Positions 25,358-35,206 of a stretch of DNA of 64,000 nt are shown here, one piece after another; the stretch's first letter is position 1; every line of letters begins with the position of its first letter. A model generated the notes under the pieces. The model was given only the letters and a program-made list of their open reading frames with translations, did not search any database and was not told the DNA's origin. A program made the position numbers and the translations under genes. Source of the stretch: Dokdonella_A sp963834755 (GTDB lineage: Bacteria > Pseudomonadota > Gammaproteobacteria > Xanthomonadales > Rhodanobacteraceae); assembly GCA_963834755.1 (NCBI GenBank), contig CAWICQ010000010.1, forward strand, positions 372,001 to 436,000, written 5' to 3'.

Positions 25358-27202
25358 TTATTCGAGATCGAGGAACGAGCGCAACTGCTCCGAACGACTC
25401 GGATGACGCAGCTTGCGCAGCGCCTTCGCTTCGATCTGCCGGATGCGTTCCCGCGTGACGTCGAACTGCTTGCCGACTTCTTCGAGCGTGTGATCGGTGT
25501 TCATGTCGATGCCGAAGCGCATGCGCAGCACTTTCGCTTCGCGCGGCGTCAGACCTGCCAGCACATCGCGCACGGTTTCCATCAGGCCGATGTTCGTCGA
25601 CGATTCGACCGGCGAAACGATCGCCGCGTCCTCGATGAAATCGCCGAGATGCGAATCCTCGTCGTCGCCGATCGGCGTCTCCATCGAAATGGGCTCTTTG
25701 GCGATCTTGAGCACCTTGCGGATCTTGTCCTCGGGCATTTCCATCTTGAGCGCCAGCTCGTCCGGCGTTGGTTCGCGACCCATTTCCTGCAGCATCTGCC
25801 GCGAGATGCGATTCAACTTGTTGATCGTCTCGATCATGTGCACGGGAATACGGATCGTGCGCGCCTGATCGGCGATCGAACGCGTGATCGCCTGGCGGAT
25901 CCACCACGTCGCGTACGTCGAGAACTTGTAGCCGCGACGGTATTCGAATTTGTCGACCGCCTTCATGAGGCCGATGTTGCCTTCCTGGATCAGATCGAGG
26001 AACTGCAAACCGCGATTCGTATACTTCTTCGCGATCGAGATGACGAGACGCAAGTTCGCCTCGACCATCTCCTTCTTCGCGCGGCGCGCTTTCGCTTCGC
26101 CGATCGACATCGCGCGGTTGATTTCCTTGATGTCGCCGACGGCGAGGAACAGCGCTTTTTCGATCGAGATCAGGCGTTCCTGCTCATTGATGATCTGCTC
26201 GCGGTGCGACTTGATGCTCGGCGACCATTTCTGGCGCTTGCGGCCGAGCTCGTCCGCCCACGCGGTATTCGTTTCGTTGGCCGGGAAGAGCTTGAGGAAA
26301 TCCTTGCGCGGCATGCGGCCGTGCTTGATGCAGATTTCCATGATCATCCGCTCGTGGTGGCGGATCGTGTTGACGACTTCGCGCAGCTTGCGCACGAATC
26401 CGTCGATCATGATCGCCGGCAGCTTGAGCTTCAAAAACGCCTCCGCCATCTGGTCGCGGAGTTTCTGCGCCTTGCGATCGGTCAGGCCGTGCTTCTCGGC
26501 GGATTTCTGGAACTTCGCGTAGAGACCGCGCAGCTCTTCCATGCGGCGCGCGACTTCGAGCGGATCAGGACCGGTTTCGCCGGGGCCCGCTTCCTCTTCG
26601 CCTTCGGCTTTCTCTTCGTCGTCGTCTTCCGCGGCGGCGGCCTCGGTCATGGGCTCCGGAATGGCAATGACCGGCTGTTCCATGTCGGCGAAACCGGCGA
26701 GCACTTCGGAAAGACGCTTTTTGCCTTCCTTGTGCTGGTCGTATTCCTCGATCAAAAGCTGGATCGACCACGGAAAGCTCGCCAGCGCGGACTGCACCTG
26801 GTTCAGGCCTTCCTCGATGCGCTTGGCGATTGCGATTTCGCCCTCGCGCGTCAGGAGCTCGACCGTGCCCATCTCGCGCATGTACATGCGCACGGGATCG
26901 GTCGTGCGGCCGACTTCGGCGTCGACGGCGGAGAGCACGGCGACGGCTTCTTCGGTCGCGGTGTCGTCATCGGCGGCGACTGGCGTTTCCGGCATGATCG
27001 CCTCGGTATCGGGCGCAACTTCGTGCACCTCGATACCCATGTCGTTGATCATGCCGATGATGTCTTCGATCTGCTCCGGATCGACGATGTCGTCCGGCAG
27101 ATGATCATTGACTTCGGCGTAGGTCAGGTAGCCTTGTTCCTTGCCCTTGATGATCAGGGTCTTGATCTCGGACTGCTGCTCCTGATTGTGTTCTATGGCC
27201 AT
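25358..27202 (-). CDS. rpoD: RNA polymerase primary sigma factor (sigma-70)
   Basis: 614 residues, full length for gammaproteobacterial RpoD. Region 1.1 is at the N-terminus (IKTLIIKGKEQGYLTYAEVN). Region 1.2 contains DPVRMYMREMG, and an acidic non-conserved insert (EDDDEEKAEGEEE) lies near residues 190-210. Region 2 has ANLRLVISIAKKY and TYATWWIRQAI for -10 recognition and melting. Region 3 follows, and region 4 has LRMRFGI and VTRERIRQIEAKALRKLRHP for -35 recognition. It directs housekeeping transcription. The ATG at 27202 lacks an obvious ribosome site. Confidence 0.98.
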   Translation of the reverse strand: MAIEHNQEQQSEIKTLIIKGKEQGYLTYAEVNDHLPDDIVDPEQIEDIIGMINDMGIEVHEVAPDTEAIMPETPVAADDDTATEEAVAVLSAVDAEVGRTTDPVRMYMREMGTVELLTREGEIAIAKRIEEGLNQVQSALASFPWSIQLLIEEYDQHKEGKKRLSEVLAGFADMEQPVIAIPEPMTEAAAAEDDDEEKAEGEEEAGPGETGPDPLEVARRMEELRGLYAKFQKSAEKHGLTDRKAQKLRDQMAEAFLKLKLPAIMIDGFVRKLREVVNTIRHHERMIMEICIKHGRMPRKDFLKLFPANETNTAWADELGRKRQKWSPSIKSHREQIINEQERLISIEKALFLAVGDIKEINRAMSIGEAKARRAKKEMVEANLRLVISIAKKYTNRGLQFLDLIQEGNIGLMKAVDKFEYRRGYKFSTYATWWIRQAITRSIADQARTIRIPVHMIETINKLNRISRQMLQEMGREPTPDELALKMEMPEDKIRKVLKIAKEPISMETPIGDDEDSHLGDFIEDAAIVSPVESSTNIGLMETVRDVLAGLTPREAKVLRMRFGIDMNTDHTLEEVGKQFDVTRERIRQIEAKALRKLRHPSRSEQLRSFLDLE

Positions 27203-27376
27203 GGATATTCCGGAGGGTCTTGTACGGCGGAGGAAAGGAAGTATAGGAGCCGCGTCAAGGGTGAGACGGCGGGTTCCTACGACAGCTTTCGGCGAGCCGG
27301 CTGGCGCGCCGCGGGACCGACCGGACAGGACATCGTCGCCGGCCCACGCCGGCCTTGCGCCCTTTGCCGATCCGCG

Positions 27377-27817
27377 TCAATGCGCTTCGAGCCAGAACGT
27401 GACCGGCCCGTCGTTGACCAGGTGGACTTTCATATGGGCGCCGAAGCGCCCGATTTCCACCCGTGGATGCCGCTTTCTCGCCTGTTCGACCAGCCGGCCG
27501 AACCAACGTTCCGCATCGGCCGGTGCCGCCGCGGTGCTGAATCCCGGTCGAGTGCCCTTCCTGGTGTCGGCCGCCAATGTGAATTGGGACACCAGCAAGA
27601 GGCCGCCGCCGGTTTCCGCGAGCGAGCGGTTCATGCGTCCATCGGCATCCGGAAAGACGCGGTAACCGAGCATCCGCTCGACGAGTCGCTCGGTCTGTGC
27701 TTCGCCATCGCCGGGCTGCACGGCGATCAGCGCGAGGAGTCCGGCATCGATCGCGCCGACGGTTTCGCCGTCCACTTCGACGTGTGCTGTGCTGACGCGC
27801 TGGATCAGGGCGATCAT
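27377..27817 (-). CDS. dtd: D-aminoacyl-tRNA deacylase
   Basis: 146 residues from ATG 27817 (MIALIQRVSTA), the standard N-terminus. It cleaves D-amino acids wrongly attached to tRNA. Both family signatures are intact: SQFTLAADTRKGTRPGF, with the catalytic threonine of the SQFTL motif, and NDGPVTFWLE near the C-terminus, which supplies the Gly-cisPro-like chiral filter (GPVTF). The frame continues upstream to 27844 without support. It lies between rpoD and the divergent acyltransferase gene. Confidence 0.96.
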   Translation of the reverse strand: MIALIQRVSTAHVEVDGETVGAIDAGLLALIAVQPGDGEAQTERLVERMLGYRVFPDADGRMNRSLAETGGGLLLVSQFTLAADTRKGTRPGFSTAAAPADAERWFGRLVEQARKRHPRVEIGRFGAHMKVHLVNDGPVTFWLEAH

Positions 27818-27906
27818 GAGTTGGGGCCCCGCATGGCAGCGCATCCTCGCCGCGCCCGGCGAGGAAGGTCAATGCGGGCCAAGCGGCTAGAATGGCGCAT
27901 CCCCTC

Positions 27907-28815
27907 ATGAGCTCTCCCCGTCCTGCATCTGCCGGCATGTCCTGGCCCGTGGCGCTGCTCTACGGCAGCTTGCGCATCGCCGGCATCCTGCCGCTACCCA
28001 TCGTGCACGGGTTCGGCGCCCTCGTCGGGTACGTCCTGTGGATGATGCGCGGCCGCGCCCGGCGGATGGCCGAGCGCAACCTGTCTTTTGTAATAACGCA
28101 AAACGACGAAGAAATCAGACAACGACTCGTGCGAAAGAGCCTGATCGAGACCGGCAAGGCCGTCGCCGAGACCGCGACGATCTGGGGCCGGTCGCCTGAG
28201 CACGCGCTGGGCCTGATCCGCGAAGTGTGCGGCCAAGCGCTATTCGATGCGGCGCGCGCGAGGCGTCACGGCCTCATCATCGCCGCGCCGCATCTCGGCT
28301 GCTGGGAGCTCCTCAACTATTGGCTCGCGGCGAGATCGCCGCTATCGATCGTCTATCGGCCGCCGCGACAGGCGGCGCTCGAACCGTTGCTGCTCAAGGT
28401 GCGCGGCAATCTTCCGGTCGAACAAGTGCGCGCGGAGGGTGCGGGCGTGCGCGCGCTGTATCGAAGACTGGCGGATGCCGGCGTCGTCGGCATCCTGCCA
28501 GACCAGCGGCCGCGGCACGGCGAAGGCGTGATGGCACCGTTCTTCGGCGTGCCCGCGCTGACCATGGTCTTGTTATCGCGACTCGCGCGCCGAACCGGAG
28601 CGGATGTGCTCTTCGCGTTCGCCGAACGATTGCCGCACGGCGGCGGATTTCGCCTGCATTTTCTCGAAGCGCCGCCGAACATCGCGGACGAAGATCTCAA
28701 TGTCGCCTGCGCTGCGCTCAATCGCGGTGTGGAGCAGTGCGTCGCGCTCGCCTTGCCGCAGTATCAGTGGACCTACAAGCGGTTTCCGGATGAGTCAGCG
28801 GGCGCGATCCGATAA
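27907..28815 (+). CDS. Lipid A biosynthesis acyltransferase (LpxL/HtrB family)
   Basis: About 302 residues. An inner-membrane enzyme that adds a secondary acyl chain to lipid A. It has an N-terminal membrane anchor (about 10-40), then the acyltransferase motif AAPHLGCWELLNYW (catalytic H-x4-[DE], here H...E), VGILPDQRPRHGEGVMAPFFG as the second block, and QYQWTYKRF, the usual ending. ATG 27907 is chosen because TAGAAT at 27888-27893 looks like a -10 box overlapping the more upstream ATG 27892; the latter would add five residues. A hairpin terminator follows. Confidence 0.92.
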   Translation: MSSPRPASAGMSWPVALLYGSLRIAGILPLPIVHGFGALVGYVLWMMRGRARRMAERNLSFVITQNDEEIRQRLVRKSLIETGKAVAETATIWGRSPEHALGLIREVCGQALFDAARARRHGLIIAAPHLGCWELLNYWLAARSPLSIVYRPPRQAALEPLLLKVRGNLPVEQVRAEGAGVRALYRRLADAGVVGILPDQRPRHGEGVMAPFFGVPALTMVLLSRLARRTGADVLFAFAERLPHGGGFRLHFLEAPPNIADEDLNVACAALNRGVEQCVALALPQYQWTYKRFPDESAGAIR

Positions 28816-28839
28816 GACGAGGCAAACGCGCAGCTCGCA

Positions 28840-28864
28840 AAAGGCCCGGAGGTTGGCGGGCCTT
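28840..28864 (+). terminator. Terminator after the lipid A acyltransferase gene
   Basis: AAGGCCCG/CGGGCCTT, an 8-bp stem with an 8-base loop, 25 bases after the stop. The downstream T-run is weak. Confidence 0.7.
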
Positions 28865-28975
28865 GCCGTGATTCTTCGTAGTACAGATTGACACGCCGCC
28901 ATTCGCCGCTCCGCTGGATCCGGGAGGCAATGCACGGTGCAGCGGAGCAACAGCGATGCTCAAGGCTTAAGCAAA

Positions 28976-29004
28976 ACTGTTCGATGAAAAACAGTCGCAC
29001 TGTT
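28976..29004. promoter_or_regulatory. Half-site array over the XRE-regulator start (possible auto-operator)
   Basis: Three alternating half-sites, ACTGTT, AACAGT and ACTGTT, occur at 28976, 28990 and 28999, spanning the ATG at 28984. They form two overlapping dyads. A small DNA-binding regulator commonly represses its own gene from such a site. Confidence 0.4.
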
Positions 29005-29524
29005 CCCCGGGCCTCTTCGCTGCGTCTATCCAACCGCATCTCTCTGGCCCGAGTGCGTGCCGAGCTGACGAAAAGCGAGCTCGCGCGCCGCGTCGGCGTG
29101 TGCCTCAGCGCCGTCGTGCAATGGGAGCATCCGGAAGGCACCGTGCCGAGCGCGAGAAATCTCGCGCGCGTTGCGGAAGTCACTGGAGTTCGCTTTCGAA
29201 TGGCTTGCGACCGGCCGCGGTCCTGCACGCGTGACGACCGGCGATGGCGCGGCCGCGATAGAACCCGCCGCGATCGCGACAACGCTGTTCGAAGAGCGTC
29301 TGCTGCAGGTGGCGCGGCGATTGCCAAGTCATCGGCATGAGCCGTTGATCGAGTTTCTTTCGGCATGGACAAAAAAACGCAGGATAGCAGTACGGCTAAA
29401 CAGATCGCGTGTTTTCCGCCCGTCCGCACCAGTCCGCGGATCTCGTAGTAACCCTCCGACTTCCATCATGCCTTCGGAGGGCATGTGCACAAGCACCCAG
29501 TCTGTCGAGTCGCAATCGCCTTGA
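28984..29524 (+). CDS. XRE-family HTH regulator, one frame shift
   Basis: Starts at ATG 28984. The first frame encodes an XRE helix-turn-helix (RISLARVRAELTKSELARRV, then SAVVQWEHPEGTVPSARNLARVAEVTGV). Near 29190 the expected continuation FEWLATGRGPARV lies in the +1 frame: one extra base turns the family-typical GV(A/S)FEWL into GVRFRMA. The second frame runs through RLPSHRHEPLIEFLSAW and on to a stop at 29524, overlapping the rhs start, so the native C-terminus is uncertain. Given the other single-base insertions nearby, a sequence error is as likely as a real lesion. It may regulate the rhs gene 40 bases away. Confidence 0.65.
29452..29481 (+). promoter_or_regulatory. Hairpin that contains the rhs ribosome-binding site
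   Basis: CCCTCCGA (29452-29459) pairs with TCGGAGGG (29474-29481) across a 14-base loop. The GGAGGG in the right arm is the only Shine-Dalgarno-like sequence before the GTG at 29485, so the folded form would hide it. It could equally be a 3' hairpin of the XRE gene. Confidence 0.45.
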
Positions 29525-32500
29525 TCGTGCTCGCCTTACTGGGCAGCCATGCATCTGCGCATCTCATACCAGTGACGCATTGCTCTGTCGGCACGGTCCG
29601 CTACGAGGACGGCAGCAGCGCCAGCAGCAACTCGCTATGTTGGACAGACTATGAAGACGATGGGAGCTCCGATTCGGGGGCCTTTCCCTCCGGCGGTGGA
29701 GGGGATAGGAATGGCGGGCATGGCGGCCCGGTAAATAACGATAACCGCGGCGACCACGTCGACGTAACTGATGCCTCCCAAGGCGATCCCTGCGACGACG
29801 ACGGATCCAACCCAATCAGCGGCAATCCGATCGTTCTTTCGACCGGAAACAAAGTCGAACCCGAGCTCGACTTCGCGTCCGCCGGCGAAATGCCGCTGAC
29901 GCTGCGACGCACCTACGATCACTTCTGGAAATACCCGGGACTGTTCGGCAAGTATTGGATCTCGAGTTTCGATTATTCGCTGGTCTGGCAGAACAACGAC
30001 GCGCTGATTTTCGCGCAGCGTCCGGACGGACGCCGCATCAAGTTCGTCCGCGTCGGCACGACCAACCGCTGGAACGAAGACAAGCTCTCGCCGGTCGCCT
30101 ACATCGTCAAGAACGCCGACGGCACGTACACACACGCGACCGAAGACATCGCGACCGAAACCTACGATGGCGGCGGCAAGCCGCTCGTGATCAAAGATCC
30201 CCACGGGATCGGCTGGACGTTTACGTACGCCGCGAACCATTACCCAACGCGGATCACGCATACGTCCGGCCGTTATATCCAACTGACATGGACATCCGGT
30301 CAGCTGACGTCGGTCACCGATCCGACGGGCGCTGTCTACGCCTACACCTACACGGCGAACGCATTCGGTAGCGGACTGCATCGGTTGGCGAGTTCGACAC
30401 GGCCCGGCGCGACCGGCGATCCGGCAGCAACGGTCGCCTATTTCTACGAGAACCCAAGTTTTCCGGGCGGTCTCACCGGCAAGTCGTTCAACGGCGTGCG
30501 CTATTCGACGTTCGCGTACGACGCACAGGCGCGCGCGGTCAGCAGCGAGCATGCGACGGGCGGCATCGATCGCATGACCTACGCCTACACCGGCGTTCCC
30601 GTCTCGCCGCCGGCACCGCCACCGGATCCGCCGCCGCCGGGCTCGGATTGCAATCCCTCGACGCACACCTGTCCCGCGCCTCCGGTCATCGACGATGGCA
30701 CCGGGGACGCAGCGCAGATCGCTGCGAACGCCGCGCAAGCCGCTGCCGAAGACGATGTCATTGCGCACGTCGACGCGACGACCAGCGTCCTCGAGACGAA
30801 TCCGCTGGGTCTCAAGACGACCTACGAATTCCTCGATGGCAAACTCACGACGGTCAGCGGCCAGGCGACCGCCCATTGCGGTGCGCGCTCCCGTCAGCGC
30901 AGCTACGATGCCAACGGCAACGAAGCGCTCGTCACCGACTTCAATGGCATCTTCACGGACACCACCTACAACTCGAAGGGCCAGCTGACGCAGAAGATCG
31001 AGGCTTACAACACGGCGGTGGCCCGCACGACGACGTACGCTTGGGATCCGACCTACAACCGCCTGACCAGTGAGACCGTCGCCGGCGATCATCAAACGAG
31101 CTACACGTACACCGCCGACCAGCGGCTCGCCAGCGTGACGGTGAAAAATCTCTCGGCGAATGGCGTCTTGAACCAGACGCACGTTTGGACGTTCGCCTAC
31201 ACGAAGTACGCCAGCGGTCTCGTGCAGACAATGATCGTCGACGGCCCGCAGGTCGGTACTGGCGACAAGATCACCTACAGCTACAGCGCGGCCGGCGACC
31301 TTGTCAGCGTCACCAACACGCACGGTCACGCGACCAGCTTCAGCGTGTACAACGCGCTGGGCCAGCCCGGACGCACGATCGGCCCGAACAGCGATCAGAC
31401 CGACATCGCATATTTCCCCGACGGTCGTCTGAAGCAAGTGACGACGTATCCGAACAACATCGCAGCGACGACCGCTTTCACATACGCAGCCGGGTTGCTC
31501 GCGAGCTCGAAAACGGCCGACAACATCACGACGACGTACACCTATGACGCAGTCAGGCGTCTCACCAAAGAGGATCGTCCCGAGCTCAACGGCACGGCCG
31601 AAGAGCGCATCACGTACGACCTCGCCAGCAATCCGACAATCATCGAGATCTATCGCGGCGCGACGCTGCGTTATCGCACCTACATCGACTACGACGAAGC
31701 GAGCCGCGTACGTGCGCGTCGCGGCAACAACAGCCAGAACGTCCGCTACGCCTACGACAACAACGACAATCCGACCGCCATCACCGATTCGCTCAACCGC
31801 GTCACGCACTTCGCGTACGACGCATTGAACCGTCTGACCCAGGAGACGGATGCGAAGAACGGAATCACGAAATACGAGTACGACAAGGCCGATCGCATCA
31901 CAAAGGTGACCGACCCCAAGCTCCTCGCCACAACCTACGCCTACGACGGCTTCGGTCAGCTGTGGCATGAGACGAGTCCCGACAGCGGCACCACGACGTA
32001 CGCCTATACCAGCTCCGGATTCCGCAACTTGATGACGCGCGCCGACGGCATCGCGACCGGTTATGCCTACGACGACATCGGCCGTCTGACATCGATCAGC
32101 GCCGGCGGCAAGACGCAGACGTTCGCCTACGACGCCTGCACGAGCGGCAAGGGCCGTGTCTGCACGATTGTCGATCCGACCGGCACGCTGACCTATACCT
32201 ATACGAAAGAAGGCCGTATCGCGAGCCACGAGATCGTCCATGCGCCGGTGCACGGCGGATTGACGTACTTCAGCTACACCTACGATGCGATGGGCCGTCC
32301 CGCGACGATCACGAACAATCAGAGCGTCGACGCAGCAGCAGTTCACCTACACCACCGGCCAGCTTTCGGCCGTCAAGCTCAAGATCGGTGCGGCAGCGGC
32401 CGTCAACGTCGCCACCGCGTTCCAGTACGAGCCGATGGGTCCAATCACCGGCTTTACGTATGGCAACGGCATTGGCCGCATGAAGACCTACGATCTGGAT

Positions 32501-33899
32501 CGCCGTCTCACGGCCGTCACGCAAACGGGTGTGAGCGGCATCCAGACGCTCGGCTATGCCTACAACGCGAACGATGCGATCACGACACTGACCAACAGCG
32601 TCAACACGACGCTGTCGCAGAGCTTCGGTTACGACGAGCTGATGCGCCTGACCGCGATCACATCGCCATCAGGCAACGAAGCGTTCACCTACGATGCGAA
32701 CGGCAACCGATTGACGCACACGACTTCGTTCGGACAAGCCACGCTCTCCTACATCGCCGGCAGCAACCGACTGAATTCATGGACGCGCGCCGGCAGCACC
32801 ACGCGCAGCTACAGCTACAACGCCGACGGCAACACGATCGCACTGCTTGGCAAGGCCTACACCTACGATCCGTTCAACCGCTTGAACAAAGTCAGCGGCG
32901 GCGGATCCACGACCACCTACGACGTCAACGCACTCGGCGAGCGCATCTACAAAAACCGCGACGGCGTCGAATCGTTCTACGCGTACGCGCCCGATCACAC
33001 GCTGCTCGCGGATTACATGCGCAACGTGACGCGGCTGGAGCGACATCGTGCGCATCGGCGGCGAACCGGTTGCGCTCACACGCTTCGGCGTTTTGTACTT
33101 CGTGCACGACGATCATCTCGGGCGGCCCGAGGTCGTGACCAACGCGGCGAAGACGGTCGTGTGGCGGGCGAAGAATTTTGCCTTTGATAGGACGGTGTCG
33201 ACGGATACTCTTGGCGGGTTCAATCTTGGCTTGCCTGGCCAGTACTTCGATCAGGAGATGGGTACTTGGAACAACGTCAGTCGAGAATACGACCCCATTC
33301 CTGGGCGATATTTACAGATTGATCCGATCGGACTTGGCAGTGGCACCAATCCCTACGCCTACGTTGGGAGCAGTCCGACAAATCTCATTGATCCGTTGGC
33401 TCTGTATTGCTTAACACCCGACCAAATTAACGCAATAGCTGGCGCCGCTGGCGGAGCAGTCGGTGGGGCCGTAGCTGCTCGCGGGAATCCGAGGAATTCG
33501 GTGATATTCGCCGGAATAGGAGCTTTCCTTGGCGCAGGGATTGGCTATACGTCAGGCGCTCAATCGCAATTCCAGTCATACCTGTTCGGAGCGCTGAGTG
33601 TCGGAACGTTCGATCCGAGTTCAATCGCAGGTACTTTTGGAGGAGCTGTAGGTCTTGGCGTCGCGAACGAGTTTGGCGTCAACAGTCTCCCCAGGCCCGC
33701 CGCAAATGTCGCGAACAACGCATTTGCAGGCGGGTTCGGTGGAGCAATTGGTCGTTTCCTCGGCACTACCGGCAGTATCAGCGCGGGCGCGTTGGGACAG
33801 ACTTTCGCTGCAGGTGCCGCGGCAGGTGCTGCCGGCTCGGTCACAGAAGAAGCAATCAGAGCTGCTCTGGAGGCTAATAATGATTGCCCCTGCAAATAA
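29485..33899 (+). CDS. Exported Rhs/YD-repeat polymorphic toxin, two frame shifts
   Basis: About 1,470 residues once two single-base shifts are bridged (near 32330 in a GCAGCAGCAG run, and near 33025). GTG start with a clear signal peptide (RVAIALIVLALLGSHASAH). A DUF6531-like segment follows (GNPIVLSTGNKVEPELDF), then dozens of YD/RHS repeats (YxYDxxGRLT pattern), a proline-rich insert near residue 375, and the core end DPIGLGSGTNPYAYVGSSPTN, DPLAL. The variable C-terminus (about 33400-33899, 160 residues) is hydrophobic and glycine/alanine-rich with repeated GxxxG-type steps (AGAAGGAVGGAVAARG, GAFLGAGIGY) and ends NDCPCK. No nuclease, ADP-ribosyl or deaminase motif is visible; a membrane-disrupting toxin is inferred. 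Its 3' end overlaps the immunity-like gene at 33880. Confidence 0.85.
32548..32637 (+). repeat. 90-bp direct repeat, copy in the full rhs core
   Basis: By eye this is identical over 90 bases to 34226-34315, within a longer stretch of about 180 bases of high similarity (from about 32457 and 34134). It encodes YAYNANDAITTLTNSVNTTL. Confidence 0.9.
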
Positions 33900-34134
33900 A
33901 GTCACATACAAAGAAATCCTTTGGTCATTAATAAAGATCGGTCCGCCGATCCTCATATGTGCACTGGTATACAAGCCGGTGCGAGACAAAATCGTTCATG
34001 ATCAATACACGACAGCGTTGGCGGATGCCGCTTTTTTCTTCCTCCTTTGCTACATCGTGCGATGGGGTGCTGGCGACGTTCTTAGACGCCTCAAGGCGGA
34101 GGAGGATTCTAAGAATCGTAAGAGCGGCGTATGA
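33880..34134 (+). CDS. Small two-helix membrane protein, probable Rhs immunity protein 1
   Basis: 84 residues. ATG 33880 lies inside the rhs stop region, a 20-base overlap in another frame, typical of toxin-immunity coupling. Two hydrophobic helices are seen (about 12-31: LWSLIKIGPPILICALVY; about 45-65: ADAAFFFLLCYIV), with a positively charged loop and tail (DVLRRLKAEEDSKNRK). No family is recognised. A paralogue (34956-35198) follows the second toxin tip with about half identical residues. Membrane immunity proteins usually neutralise toxins that act at the inner membrane, in line with the hydrophobic Rhs tip. Function is inferred from position and duplication. Confidence 0.75.
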   Translation: MIAPANKVTYKEILWSLIKIGPPILICALVYKPVRDKIVHDQYTTALADAAFFFLLCYIVRWGAGDVLRRLKAEEDSKNRKSGV

Positions 34135-34975
34135 CCTACGGCAACGGCATCGGGCGCACGAAGACCTACGATCTCGACCGCCGCCTCACCGCCATCACGC
34201 AAACAGGCGTGAGCGGCATCCAGAAGCTCGGCTATGCCTACAACGCGAACGATGCGATCACGACACTGACCAACAGCGTCAACACGACGCTGTCGCAGAG
34301 CTTCGGTTACGACGACAGTATTACGATCAAGAGACGGGGACTTGGTACAACGTCAATCGGGATTTCGACCCGGTGGTCGGAAGGGAGTTGCAGTTTGATC
34401 CGATTGGGCTTGGAGGCGGCGTAAACCCCTACAGTTACGTTGGGAGCAACCCGACAAGTCTCGTCGATCCTTTGGGTCTTTATTGCCTAACGCCTGACGA
34501 AATTAACGCACTCGCTGGCGCCGCTGGTGGAGCAGTGGCTGGAGGAATAGCTGGTCGCGGTAACCCGAGAAATTCCGTAATACTCGCTAGCGTAGGAGCT
34601 ACCCTGGGCGGGCTTGTTGGCTACTCTTCGGGCGCGCAATCTCAATTGCAGTCGTTTATGTTTGGGGCATTGAGTGTAGGGACATTCGAACCGAATACAT
34701 TCATTGGTTCTTTCGGAGGGGCAGTTGGTCTGGGTGTTGCGAACGAACTTGGTTCCAGCAGACTTCCCGGACCTGCCGCAAACATTGCGAACAACGCCTC
34801 AGCCGGTGGCTTTGGTGCAGCGATCGGTCGCTTGGTCGGCACGACTGGCCGTATTACGGCGGGCGCACTGGGACAGACATTTGCTGCCGGCGCAGCGGCC
34901 GGCGCCGCTGGCTCAATCACAGAGGAAGCAGTAAAAGCTGCGTTGGAGGCTAATAATGACTGCCCCTGCGAATAA
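34131..34975 (+). pseudogene. Displaced (orphan) Rhs core fragment and toxin tip 2
   Basis: A partial second copy of the rhs 3' end. The 5' part (34131-34315) repeats core sequence from 32453-32637. At 34315 it jumps, out of frame, to a copy of the later core (QYYDQETGTWYNVNRDFDPV), ending in SLVDPLGL. The toxin tip follows (34476-34975, YCLTPDEINALAGAAGG to NDCPCE), closely similar to tip 1 but with scattered substitutions. There is no own promoter, ribosome site or continuous frame, so it is probably silent until recombination moves it behind the full core. This is the classic orphan-cassette layout of Rhs loci. Confidence 0.8.
34226..34315 (+). repeat. 90-bp direct repeat, copy in the displaced cassette
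   Basis: Second copy of the 32548-32637 repeat. Recombination between the copies would delete about 1.7 kb (the end of core, tip 1 and immunity 1) and bring the second cassette next to the full core. Confidence 0.9.
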
Positions 34976-35198
34976 AGTCACATATAAGGAAATCTTCTGG
35001 TCCCTAGCTAAGACAATCCCACTGATGATTCTCGTTGGATTGCTCTACAAATCCCTACGATCGCAGCTCTCTCAAGATCAATATCTGTCGGTGCTTGCTG
35101 ATATCGTATTTTTTTTCCTTCTTTTATCTATCGCGGGATGGGGCGTTGGAACTATTCTTAAGCGCATACGAGAAGAAGAACACTCCGGAAATCATTAG
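34956..35198 (+). CDS. Small two-helix membrane protein, probable immunity protein 2
   Basis: 80 residues, ATG 34956 overlapping the end of toxin tip 2 by 20 bases, as for immunity 1. The N-terminus TAPANKVTYKEIFWSL is almost the same as in immunity 1, but the helices and tail have diverged (LMILVGLLYKSLRSQL; DIVFFFLLLSIAGWGVG). The conserved head with variable membrane segments suggests specificity for its own toxin tip. No named family is recognised. Confidence 0.72.
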   Translation: MTAPANKVTYKEIFWSLAKTIPLMILVGLLYKSLRSQLSQDQYLSVLADIVFFFLLLSIAGWGVGTILKRIREEEHSGNH

Positions 35199-35206
35199 AG
35201 CATCGA

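Noticed and set aside
25349..27910. 853-residue open frame on the plus strand over rpoD
   Set aside because: It is antisense to the fully conserved sigma-70 gene. Its residues are those expected from reading GC-rich codons backwards, and there is no domain or ribosome site.
29635..32346. 903-residue open frame antisense to rhs
   Set aside because: The repetitive rhs codons produce long open antisense frames; there is no domain, signal or ribosome site.
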